NCBI RefSeq assembly: GCF_000420725.1
Contig: NZ_ATVM01000017.1
Span: 1 to 58,806, forward strand
Origin: Marinococcus halotolerans DSM 16375
GTDB lineage: Bacteria > Bacillota > Bacilli > Bacillales > Marinococcaceae
Reading direction: 5' to 3'
Length of the DNA: 58,806 nt
The notes beneath the pieces are model-generated. The model ran no database searches, was not told the DNA's origin, and was given only the letters and a program-made list of their open reading frames with translations. The translations under genes were made by a program, and so were the position numbers. Below are positions 23,651 to 31,163 of the stretch, piece by piece; the stretch's first letter is position 1, and every line of letters begins with the position of its first letter.

Positions 23651-24658
23651 TTATTTATTTCCATCTACCCGCTTATAGGAGGTTACCTCTAAATGATCAT
23701 CCACCTGCACCTGATACGTTTCTTTTTTCGATTTTCTTCCTTCTTTATTTAATGCTTCGATTTCCACAAGCCATTGACCCTCCTGCTTTTCTGTGGAAGT
23801 AATCCGCTGGGGCTCGGCTACATAGTTTTTAAAGAAATCGTTCACGGTATCCATGACGTCGGTCAGGCTGTGGTTCATGTTACTTCCGTTTTGACTGCCG
23901 GATTGATAAGCATCAATTTCAGCTTCGTTCGTTTCTTCCGGGCGGCGCTCAAGTTCCTGCGTTAACGTTGACTCTTCTGCGTTTTCCACGCCCGGCTCTG
24001 CTGAAGCAGCGCTTTGTTCCAGGCCAGTGGCGTCTGTCAGGCGGCGTGCAGTTTTTTTAGAAACCTTTTTTGCCTTTTTCGGAGCGTTGCTTTCCGCTTC
24101 CTGAGCTGGCTGCTCTGTCTCTTTTTCAGCTTTATTGGTACTGCTTTTGCTTTGGGCATTTTTTTGATCCTGTATTTTCATGCCGGTTTTCTCTACTTTT
24201 TCGCCGACAGTATTTTTGAGTCCGCTTATCCTGCCCTTAGTTTCTTTTACCTTTTTATTTCCTTTATAAACAACTTTACTCGCGTCCGCCGCCTGCCTGG
24301 CTCCTTTAGCCTTTCCCGCAACGGTATCTTTGGCCTGGGCACCCGCGTTTTTAGCGTTATCTTCAGCACTTTTTTTCTTATTTTCCAGATTATCCTGTAT
24401 TTGCTTTCCTGATTCTTTTACATTGTCTGTCGCCTGCTTTGCTTTAATCGCAGGCTTTTTTGCTGTCTGCTTGAGACGGGGAGCTTTTTTTCCTTCTTCC
24501 TGGTTTTCAGCTGGTTCCTCAGTATTTTCTTCCCCGGAAGATTCTTCTGAGGATTGAGGTTTATTTTTCGTCTCTTTAGTGATTAGAGGAAGCGCACCGC
24601 CAATAAGACTGCCCGCAGCCATCAATCCGTACGTAACTTTATCTTTAGCGTCGGCCAC
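23651..24658 (-). CDS. GvpP-like protein with C-terminal GvpO-type domain
   Basis: 335 aa, GTG start with AAAGGTGAG 5 nt upstream. A short hydrophobic Gly/Ala segment (about residues 8-27, TYGLMAAGSLIGGALPLI) suggests membrane or vesicle association like YtxH-type 'gas vesicle' proteins. A long Lys/Ala/Gln/Glu-rich disordered or coiled region follows (about 30-255). Residues about 261-335 resemble GvpO: DVMDTVNDFFKNYVAEPQRITSTEKQEGQWLVEIEALN ... YQVQVDDHLEVTSYKR. First gene of the operon. The name gvpP rests on position only. Confidence 0.65.
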   Translation of the reverse strand: MADAKDKVTYGLMAAGSLIGGALPLITKETKNKPQSSEESSGEENTEEPAENQEEGKKAPRLKQTAKKPAIKAKQATDNVKESGKQIQDNLENKKKSAEDNAKNAGAQAKDTVAGKAKGARQAADASKVVYKGNKKVKETKGRISGLKNTVGEKVEKTGMKIQDQKNAQSKSSTNKAEKETEQPAQEAESNAPKKAKKVSKKTARRLTDATGLEQSAASAEPGVENAEESTLTQELERRPEETNEAEIDAYQSGSQNGSNMNHSLTDVMDTVNDFFKNYVAEPQRITSTEKQEGQWLVEIEALNKEGRKSKKETYQVQVDDHLEVTSYKRVDGNK

Positions 24659-24689
24659 TGTAACTCACCTTTCTTATGTGAAAATTTAA

Positions 24690-24718
24690 TCTATACGCAA
24701 AAACCCTCATCCGGCCAA
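24690..24718 (-). promoter_or_regulatory. Candidate sigma-A promoter for gvp genes
   Basis: Minus-strand TTGGCC (24713-24718) and TATAGA (24690-24695) are 17 bp apart, 32 bp before the first gvp start. The -35 box lies inside the 3' arm of the folded leader element, so this may be coincidence. Confidence 0.35.
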
Positions 24719-24785
24719 AGGCTTCATGCTTTTCCAATGAATAGCTGGAAACAAACAGTCATGAATTCGCTGGGCTGGAGAGGGT
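24699..24785 (-). ncRNA. Folded RNA leader or attenuator before the gvp operon
   Basis: On the minus strand three nested pairings can be drawn: outer stem 24773-24785 with 24703-24716 (about 12 bp, one A-C mismatch, one bulge), middle stem 24760-24765 with 24723-24728 (TTCATG/CATGAA) and inner stem 24746-24751 with 24731-24736 (TTTCCA/TGGAAA). A five-T tract follows at once. It matches no riboswitch class I know. It may be a terminator/attenuator, a riboswitch, or a small RNA ending here. Confidence 0.5.
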
Positions 24786-24815
24786 CTTTAATGTAATCAT
24801 TTGAGCAATTTCTTC

Positions 24816-24884
24816 TTAAATTAAGGAGAGAATTGCTCCAATCACAACAATAGCTCCAATAACCATTAAAATTGTACGAATCAT
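24816..24884 (-). CDS. Tiny hydrophobic ORF (22 aa) upstream of the gvp operon
   Basis: MIRTILMVIGAIVVIGAILSLI, a single hydrophobic helix; an in-frame ATG seven codons earlier adds MRKRVFV. The ribosome binding site is weak (GAAAGCGAG). An inverted repeat GAGCAATT/AATTGCTC (24803-24839) surrounds its stop codon. It lies between a candidate sigma-B promoter and the folded leader, so it would be the first cistron of a gvp transcript. No family recognised. Confidence 0.45.
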   Translation of the reverse strand: MIRTILMVIGAIVVIGAILSLI

Positions 24885-24933
24885 GACAAACACTCGCTTT
24901 CTCATCTAAATTGAATAGCTGCTTTAATTAGAA

Positions 24934-24959
24934 TTACCTTTTACTTCACCAACCTAAAC
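24934..24959 (-). promoter_or_regulatory. Candidate sigma-B promoter
   Basis: Minus-strand GTTTAG (24954-24959), 14-bp spacer, AGGTAA (24934-24939), against the consensus GTTT-N-N then GGGTAT. Predicted start of transcription is about 20 bp before the longer start of the tiny hydrophobic ORF. Confidence 0.4.
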
Positions 24960-25285
24960 TTTTTAATGTATTTATCTTTAAAAAAAGTTCTAAATACCTA
25001 TATTCTCAATCCATATTTCTAAAGAGCCTTTAAATTTTTTGCTTTTTCCCCGGGATACAGAAATCCATTGTCAGATTTACTTACAATAATAATGTGTTTT
25101 TCGCACTTTTATTTATGAAATTTTCGTCTGTGTACGTACGACAAAGTTTAAAGGTACGAATAAAGAAAAAAGTACGTTACATTTTCTTTCACATATGCTG
25201 AATTACCTCCCGGCTTTACCTAGAATAAAACTCGTAATCAAAAAATAACTACTCCAGGTACATATTAAAAGGAAAGAGGTGCAGC
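24960..25285. other. A/T-rich intergenic region between gvp and nas genes
   Basis: 326 bp without an ORF of note. It must hold the nasF promoter, but no box pair is convincing. A loose match to a TnrA site occurs at 25177-25193. The GTACGTACG palindrome near 25134 is unexplained. Confidence 0.4.
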
Positions 25286-26461
25286 ATGGGCAGCAATCAT
25301 ACTGGAATCGTTTCATTTGTAGGCGCCGGGCCGGGCGATCCTGAATTAATCACCGCGAAGGGCCTGCGCAAATTACAACAGGCAGATGTGGTCATCTATG
25401 ATCGTCTGGCTCATCCCGGGCTTCTGCTGCAGGCTTCTCCCGACGCGAAACTTATATATTGCGGCAAGCAGCCGTGCCAGCATACACTCCGGCAGCAGGA
25501 CATTCACCATGAGCTTCGGGTCCACGCCAGACGCGGCAGCCGGGTCGTCCGTTTGAAAGGAGGGGACCCGGGAGTCTTTGGAAGAGTCGGAGAAGAAGCC
25601 GAAGAGCTTCAAAAGCATCAGATCCGCTTTGAAATCATTCCGGGCGTCACTTCCGGCAGCGCCGCTCCAGCTTACGCCGGTGTTCCTTTAACCCATCGGG
25701 ACTATTCCCGTTCCTATACCGTAGTGACCGGGCACGGCAAACAGCGGGACGGAATGCCTGACATCCAATGGGGCGGCCTTGCTGCAGGCTCTGACACGAT
25801 CGTTTTTTACATGGGCGTCAAACACGCCGGATGGATTGCTGAACAGCTGATCCAGCACGGCCGCCCGCCCGGGGAATCGGTGCTTATTGTGCAGTGGGGC
25901 ACCTACGGCAGGCAGCAGTCAACCGCCGCTTCGCTCGCCGGCCTTAAAGAAACAGTTCACAAAGAACAGATTGCAAATCCTGCAATTATTGTAGTCGGTG
26001 CTGTTACAGAGATGCACTCCAGAACACAGTGGTTCCACCCTGAGAAAAAAACGAGGCGGAGTATTGCAGCCTTCACCGCCGGACACCCAGAGCTTCAGAA
26101 TTTTACAGAATATCTGCAGGACGAGCAGGCGGCCATTTGCCATACGAATCAGCCGATTGATGCCGGACATCTTTCACCAAACAACGAACACGCTCTTTCC
26201 CGGCTTCTTGAAGAAAAGCTCATCGATACTGTTTTTGTTTCCGATTATATTTCTTATCAGAGGCTGAAGCCAGGCATTGACCGAATGATAAGCGAACAGC
26301 ATACAACCATTTCTCCGGTCTACATTATTTTTGATAAGGAGGCCTTTTCTTCCGATGAAGCAGATGTCTTTTATATAGACCCTTTATTGTCGCCTGAAAA
26401 AATGACGGAGCAGTTAAATCACCTTACTTCGTTTCCTGTGAAAACACCCGCCGGCATTTAA
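25286..26461 (+). CDS. nasF: Uroporphyrinogen-III C-methyltransferase (SUMT)
   Basis: 391 aa. Residues about 8-245 are the SAM-dependent methyltransferase: FVGAGPGDPELITAKGLRKLQQADVVIYDRL, then RLKGGDPGVFGRVGEEAE and EIIPGVTSGSAAPAYAGVPLTHRD. It methylates uroporphyrinogen III twice to give precorrin-2, the first step to siroheme, cofactor of the nitrite reductase encoded next. The last ~145 residues look like a shortened uroporphyrinogen-III synthase-like domain, as in Bacillus NasF. AAAGAGGTG site upstream. First gene of the plus-strand nas unit. Confidence 0.92.
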   Translation: MGSNHTGIVSFVGAGPGDPELITAKGLRKLQQADVVIYDRLAHPGLLLQASPDAKLIYCGKQPCQHTLRQQDIHHELRVHARRGSRVVRLKGGDPGVFGRVGEEAEELQKHQIRFEIIPGVTSGSAAPAYAGVPLTHRDYSRSYTVVTGHGKQRDGMPDIQWGGLAAGSDTIVFYMGVKHAGWIAEQLIQHGRPPGESVLIVQWGTYGRQQSTAASLAGLKETVHKEQIANPAIIVVGAVTEMHSRTQWFHPEKKTRRSIAAFTAGHPELQNFTEYLQDEQAAICHTNQPIDAGHLSPNNEHALSRLLEEKLIDTVFVSDYISYQRLKPGIDRMISEQHTTISPVYIIFDKEAFSSDEADVFYIDPLLSPEKMTEQLNHLTSFPVKTPAGI

Positions 26462-26510
26462 ACCGATGAAAATATCAGAATTATTCAAATTTTTTGAGGA
26501 GGATTCATCT

Positions 26511-28940
26511 ATGAAGAAAGAACGTCTCGTATTGATCGGCAACGGCATGGCCGGCATGTATACCATTGAAGAAATTTTAAAGCAGGAGCCGGACCGCTTT
26601 GAAATTACGGTTTTCGGCAAAGAGCCTCATCCAAACTACAACCGTATTCTGCTCTCCTCTGTTCTTCAGGGAGACAGCGAATTAGAAGACATCGTTTTAA
26701 ATGATTATGACTGGTATGAAGAACATAATATTACGCTTCATGCAGGCGATGAAGTTACGCGTATTGATACGACCAACAAACAGGTGGAAAGTGCTGGCGG
26801 GATTGTATGTGCGTATGATCATCTGATCGTCGCTACCGGCTCCAACCCTTTTATGCCCCCTATCCCCGGCTCCGACAAAGAAGGAGTAATTTCCTTCCGG
26901 GATATAAAAGATACCGAAACAATGATTGAAGCCTCCAAAAAATATGAAAAGGCAGCTGTGATTGGCGGCGGACTGCTGGGGCTCGAGGCCGCCCGGGGCC
27001 TGCTGAACCTGAATATGGAAACAGAGGTAATTCACATCCAGGATCAGTTAATGGAACGCCAGCTTGATCCCAACGCCTCCAAAATGCTGAAGCGCGAGCT
27101 TGAAGGCCAGGGCATGCGGTTTCACATGGAAAAGCAGACGGAACAGATTTTCGGCCGCAAACGCGTGCAGGGGCTTCATTTCAAAGACGGGGAATCACTT
27201 TACGCCGATCTCATCGTTATCGCTGTCGGCATCCGTCCAAATATTAAACTTGCAGAGAATTCCGGTATCGAGACAAACCGTGCAATTGTCGTGAACGATT
27301 TTCTTGAAACGAGCGCTCCGGATGTATACGCCGTTGGCGAATGTGCAGAGCATAACGGCATCGCTTATGGCCTCGTAGCCCCATTATATGAACAGGGCAA
27401 AATTCTGGCTGCGCGGCTCGTATCCAAAGAACCGGCGGGGGCCGGGTACCAGGGCTCTCTTACATCAACCAAATTAAAGGTTTCCGGCGTGGATGTCTTT
27501 TCGGCAGGTGAATTTGGAGAAGCGGACGATTTAAAATCTGTACTTGTCCATGACGATTTTGACGGCGTTTATAAAAAAGTGAACATCCGTGATAACAAGG
27601 TAGTCGGTGCTGTTTTATTCGGAGATACCTCTGATTCGCCGAAGCTTTTGAATCTGATCAATAAAAAAGAAGACATTTCCGACGTTGGCAAAGGGCTCAT
27701 TCTTCCCTCTGAAAGCAATGCACCGGTGGAAAGTCCCGTCGCAGACATGGCGGATGAAGAAACGGTCTGCGGGTGCAACGGAGTCTGTAAAGGCGATATC
27801 GTTTCTGCCATTAATGACAAAGGCCTGACTTCCGTGAACGAGATCAAACAGCATACGAACGCTTCGCGCTCCTGCGGCGGCTGTAAACCGCTCGTTTCCG
27901 ACCTGCTGAATGCCACGCTCGGCGACGAGGCCTCCGGCGCCGAAGTGGAGCCGCTGTGCGGGTGTACCGATCTCTCTCATGAGCAGGTCACTGAAGAAAT
28001 AAAAACAAAGCAGCTCACTCATACCCGCGAAGTGATGAACGTGCTCGGATGGAAGGAGCCTGAAGGCTGCTCCAAGTGCCGTCCGGCCCTGAACTACTAC
28101 CTGAGCGTCTCGAAGCCAAAAGAATATGAAGATGATTACTCCTCCCGTTTTATCAATGAACGTGTGCACGCCAACATTCAAAACGACGGCACCTATTCCG
28201 TTGTTCCAAGAATGTACGGAGGCGTCACTAATTCAGAGCAGCTCCGGAAAATTGCTGATGTCGCAGAAAAGTATGAAGTGCCGCTACTTAAGATGACAGG
28301 CGGCCAGCGTATTGACATGCTAGGTGTCAAAAAAGAAGACCTCCCGTCCATATGGGGCGAACTCGACATGCCTTCCGGTCATGCTTACGGGAAAAGTATA
28401 CGTACCGTAAAAACATGCGTCGGTGAAGACTTCTGCCGTTTTGGCACCCAGGATTCCATCGGAATGGGCATGACCATCGAACGAAAATACGAACGGCTCA
28501 ATACTCCCCACAAGGTGAAAATGGCCGTCTCGGCCTGCCCGAGAAACTGCGCGGAGTCCGGTATTAAAGACATCGGGATTGTCGGTCTTGAAGGCCACTG
28601 GGAAATGTACGTCGGCGGAAATGGCGGCGTGGACCTCAGGGGCGGCGACCTGCTCGGAAAAATGAAAAGCGATGACGAACTGTTGGATTCCATCAGCGCT
28701 TTTCTCCAATATTACCGGGAATCCGCCCACTACCTCGAGCGTACCTCTCACTGGATCGAACGCGTCGGCCTCGATCATGTAAAAGCGGTCGTTCTCGAAG
28801 ATGAAGAGGCACGGGCAAACTTAATTGAGCGCATGGAAGTGTCCCTCGAGCATAAAGGCGAAGACCCGTGGAAGGAACTTACGTATAACGAAAAGAAAAA
28901 GCAGGAGCTGTTTGAACAGCGTAAAGTGGAGCTCGTTTAA
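26511..28940 (+). CDS. nasD: Assimilatory nitrite reductase [NAD(P)H], large subunit
   Basis: 809 aa from MKKERLVLIGNGMAG; GAGGAGG lies 8 nt upstream. N-terminal FAD/NAD-binding domain (IGNGMAGMYTIE, VATGSNPF, AVIGGGLLGLEAARGL), two Cys-rich BFD-like [2Fe-2S] modules (CGCNGVCKGDI...CGGCKPL and CGCTDLSHE...CSKCRPA, about residues 410-530), then the siroheme/4Fe-4S domain with TCVGEDFCRFG and SACPRNCAESG supplying the four ligand cysteines (about 635-680). It reduces nitrite to ammonium in the cytoplasm with the small subunit encoded 18 bp downstream. Confidence 0.96.
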   Translation: MKKERLVLIGNGMAGMYTIEEILKQEPDRFEITVFGKEPHPNYNRILLSSVLQGDSELEDIVLNDYDWYEEHNITLHAGDEVTRIDTTNKQVESAGGIVCAYDHLIVATGSNPFMPPIPGSDKEGVISFRDIKDTETMIEASKKYEKAAVIGGGLLGLEAARGLLNLNMETEVIHIQDQLMERQLDPNASKMLKRELEGQGMRFHMEKQTEQIFGRKRVQGLHFKDGESLYADLIVIAVGIRPNIKLAENSGIETNRAIVVNDFLETSAPDVYAVGECAEHNGIAYGLVAPLYEQGKILAARLVSKEPAGAGYQGSLTSTKLKVSGVDVFSAGEFGEADDLKSVLVHDDFDGVYKKVNIRDNKVVGAVLFGDTSDSPKLLNLINKKEDISDVGKGLILPSESNAPVESPVADMADEETVCGCNGVCKGDIVSAINDKGLTSVNEIKQHTNASRSCGGCKPLVSDLLNATLGDEASGAEVEPLCGCTDLSHEQVTEEIKTKQLTHTREVMNVLGWKEPEGCSKCRPALNYYLSVSKPKEYEDDYSSRFINERVHANIQNDGTYSVVPRMYGGVTNSEQLRKIADVAEKYEVPLLKMTGGQRIDMLGVKKEDLPSIWGELDMPSGHAYGKSIRTVKTCVGEDFCRFGTQDSIGMGMTIERKYERLNTPHKVKMAVSACPRNCAESGIKDIGIVGLEGHWEMYVGGNGGVDLRGGDLLGKMKSDDELLDSISAFLQYYRESAHYLERTSHWIERVGLDHVKAVVLEDEEARANLIERMEVSLEHKGEDPWKELTYNEKKKQELFEQRKVELV

Positions 28941-28958
28941 TTTGAGGGAGGAACAGAG

Positions 28959-29285
28959 ATGAATAGCGTAGATAAACAAAAAGAAGTAGCAGTGGCCACT
29001 GTTGATGAAATTACAGTCGATATTCCTAAAGAAGTGATCATTGAGGAAACTTCAATAGCCATTTTCAAGACTAAAGACGACACCATTTTCGCCCTGGAAA
29101 ATAAATGCCCTCACAAAGGAGGGCCTCTTTCCCAGGGGATCGTCAGCGGAGAGCATGTATTCTGTCCGCTTCACGACTGGAAAATCAGCCTGAACGATGG
29201 AGAGGCCCAGGGGCCGGATGAAGGCTGTACTGCCTCCTATGATACAAGAATCGAAAACAACACGGTTTATCTGCTTTTAAACTAA
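28959..29285 (+). CDS. nasE: Assimilatory nitrite reductase, small subunit
   Basis: 108 aa Rieske-type protein: CPHKGGPLSQGIVSGEHVFCPLHDWKISL holds the Cys-x-His and Cys-x-x-His ligands of a [2Fe-2S] cluster. All four ligands are present. It partners NasD in electron delivery. GAGGGAGG site. Same operon, 18 bp after nasD. Confidence 0.95.
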   Translation: MNSVDKQKEVAVATVDEITVDIPKEVIIEETSIAIFKTKDDTIFALENKCPHKGGPLSQGIVSGEHVFCPLHDWKISLNDGEAQGPDEGCTASYDTRIENNTVYLLLN

Positions 29286-29398
29286 GATTTTTTCGGCCGC
29301 AACGGCGAACTTCCTGAGAAATAAGTACACGCACGTTAACTTTCAATTGTTTTTTGAATAAACCAAAAATAATTACCTAACCTTAGGAGGTTCTCCTT

Positions 29399-30940
29399 TT
29401 GACTATTAAAGACCTTTTCCGTTTTCAGGATGAGCGCATTAAAATTCTTCATTTCTGCTGGTTTGCGTTCTTCATCTCATTTTTCGCCTGGTATAATATG
29501 GCTCCGCTTGCGACCACCATGATGGCTGACCTTGGATGGCTGACGACTGAACATATCGCCGCCCTCGGAATCATGAACGTAGCCCTGACTATCCCGGCGC
29601 GGATCATTATCGGGTCGCTGCTCGACCGCTTTGGCCCGCGGGTCGTCTTTTCCACACTATTGATTATTATGGCGGTGCCTACATTTATCTTTGCATTCGG
29701 CAGCACCTGGGCGCAGCTTGCCATCAGCCGGCTTGTACTCGGGAGTATTGGCGCAAGCTTCGTTGTCGGTATCCGCATGATCGCAGAATGGTTTCCGCCC
29801 AAGCACGTGGGCTTTGCTGAAGGAATCTACGGCGGCTGGGGCAATTTTGGTTCAGCAGCGGGGGCAATCATTCTTCCGTGGCTCGCCATCACTCTTATCG
29901 GCGGCGATGACAGCTGGAGATATGCGGTTGCTTTCACCGGGGTTGTCTGCTTTATTTATGGTATTGTTTTTTACTTAAACGTCCGCGACACGCCGGAAGG
30001 CCATACGCTTATTAAGCCAAAACGCTCCGGCGCCATGGAAGTGAGCTCCTGGAAGGATATGGCTCAACTGATGTTTTGGACTATACCTGTCGGAGGCGCC
30101 GTGGCTCTTAGTGCCTGGAGAGTCTTCGATATGGGCTTTATTTCTACTTCTATTGTGTACGGTATTTTCATCGCTGTAGGGCTCGTGTTGATTTACCAGA
30201 TCTATATGATCGTAAAAGTAAACGTTCCTATTATTAAACAAGGTATAGCAAAAGACGATCAATACAACTTCAAAAATGTTGGAGCTCTGAACAGTACTTA
30301 TTTCGCCAACTTTGGCGCTGAACTTGCGATTGTATCCATGCTCCCTATGTTTTTCCAGCTCACCTTCTCCCTTACGCCGTCCACAGCCGGTCTCATTGCA
30401 GCTTCATTTGCCTTTGTGAACCTGCTTGCCCGTCCGCTCGGCGGTGTCCTATCCGACCGCCTCGGAAGCCGGCGCAAGGTAATGCTCGTTTATATGTTCG
30501 GTATTGTGATTGGCATGTGCGGCATGGGTATGATCAACTCCGGCTGGCCGGTCATACTGGCTGTTCTCATGACAGTCCTTACTTCGTTATTCGTGCAGGG
30601 AGGCGAAGGTGCCACCTTTGCAATGGTTCCAATGGTAAAAAAACGGGTCACCGGGCAGGTGGCCGGTATGACCGGAGCGTATGGAAGCATTGGTGCAAGC
30701 GTCTATTTAACGCTCTATACGTTCGTTACCCCGAGTCAGTTTTTCTTTATCCTGGCCGGAGGAGCTTTTATAAGCTTTATCATATGCTATTTTACACTCG
30801 AAGAGCCGGAGAATTCCTTCGCCGACGATTATTACCTCTCGAAGGAGGATCAGCTGCTTAAGGAAAAAGCAAAAGGAGCGGCCATCCGCTCGAAGGAAGC
30901 CGTTTCCTATGCGAGCCAGGTTTCTGATAAAGACCGCTGA
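29399..30940 (+). CDS. nasA: Nitrate/nitrite MFS transporter
   Basis: 513 aa, TTG start with AGGAGG 8 nt upstream. About twelve helices. Nitrate-porter motifs: FFAWYNMAPLATTMM, GSLLDRFGPRVVFS, and two nitrate signature segments GWGNFGSAAGAIILP (about residues 147-161) and GAELAIVSMLPMFFQ plus GAYGSIGASVYLT in the second half. Length and C-terminal charged tail fit NarK/NasA. It imports nitrate for the reductase encoded by the opposing genes. It lies 113 bp after nasE and may share its transcript. Confidence 0.93.
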   Translation: MTIKDLFRFQDERIKILHFCWFAFFISFFAWYNMAPLATTMMADLGWLTTEHIAALGIMNVALTIPARIIIGSLLDRFGPRVVFSTLLIIMAVPTFIFAFGSTWAQLAISRLVLGSIGASFVVGIRMIAEWFPPKHVGFAEGIYGGWGNFGSAAGAIILPWLAITLIGGDDSWRYAVAFTGVVCFIYGIVFYLNVRDTPEGHTLIKPKRSGAMEVSSWKDMAQLMFWTIPVGGAVALSAWRVFDMGFISTSIVYGIFIAVGLVLIYQIYMIVKVNVPIIKQGIAKDDQYNFKNVGALNSTYFANFGAELAIVSMLPMFFQLTFSLTPSTAGLIAASFAFVNLLARPLGGVLSDRLGSRRKVMLVYMFGIVIGMCGMGMINSGWPVILAVLMTVLTSLFVQGGEGATFAMVPMVKKRVTGQVAGMTGAYGSIGASVYLTLYTFVTPSQFFFILAGGAFISFIICYFTLEEPENSFADDYYLSKEDQLLKEKAKGAAIRSKEAVSYASQVSDKDR

Positions 30941-30972
30941 GTGAGGGCCCGGTCCTGGTTTACCAGGCCGGT

Positions 30973-31011
30973 CCGCGGAGCGTTTCTCTAGTAGAGATAA
31001 ACGCTCCGCGG
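30973..31011. repeat. Long perfect intergenic hairpin
   Basis: CCGCGGAGCGTTT ... AAACGCTCCGCGG arms with inner TCT/AGA pairing and a short loop. No T tract follows. A smaller CCTGG-TTTA-CCAGG hairpin lies at 30954-30967 just upstream. Confidence 0.7.
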
Positions 31012-31053
31012 GCTGCAGAGGCCACTGCCTGCTATGTCAGCCACAAACCCCGG

Positions 31054-31098
31054 CCAGCCCCCCTGCCGTTTACAACCGGCAGGGGGACTGGCTTTTTA
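31054..31098 (+). terminator. Terminator of the plus-strand nas operon
   Basis: CCAGCCCCCCTGCCG ... CGGCAGGGGGACTGG hairpin, then CTTTTTATTT. Confidence 0.92.
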
Positions 31099-31123
31099 TT
31101 TATCAAATAGATACCCCCGGCAC

Positions 31124-31152
31124 AAAAAAACACTGCCGATGCCGGCAGCGTT
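31124..31152 (-). terminator. Terminator of nasB-nasC
   Basis: Minus-strand CGCTGCCG-GCAT-CGGCAGTG hairpin followed by TTTTTTT, 12 bp past the nasC stop. Confidence 0.92.
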
Positions 31153-31163
31153 CCTTGTATCTG

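Noticed and set aside
25177-25193. Possible TnrA box before nasF
   Set aside because: Only about 9 of 13 defined positions match and the two leading bases of the consensus are wrong; A/T-rich context makes chance likely.
29374-29392. CCTAACCTTAGG as an RBS-sequestering hairpin before nasA
   Set aside because: The loop would be only two bases, which RNA cannot form stably.
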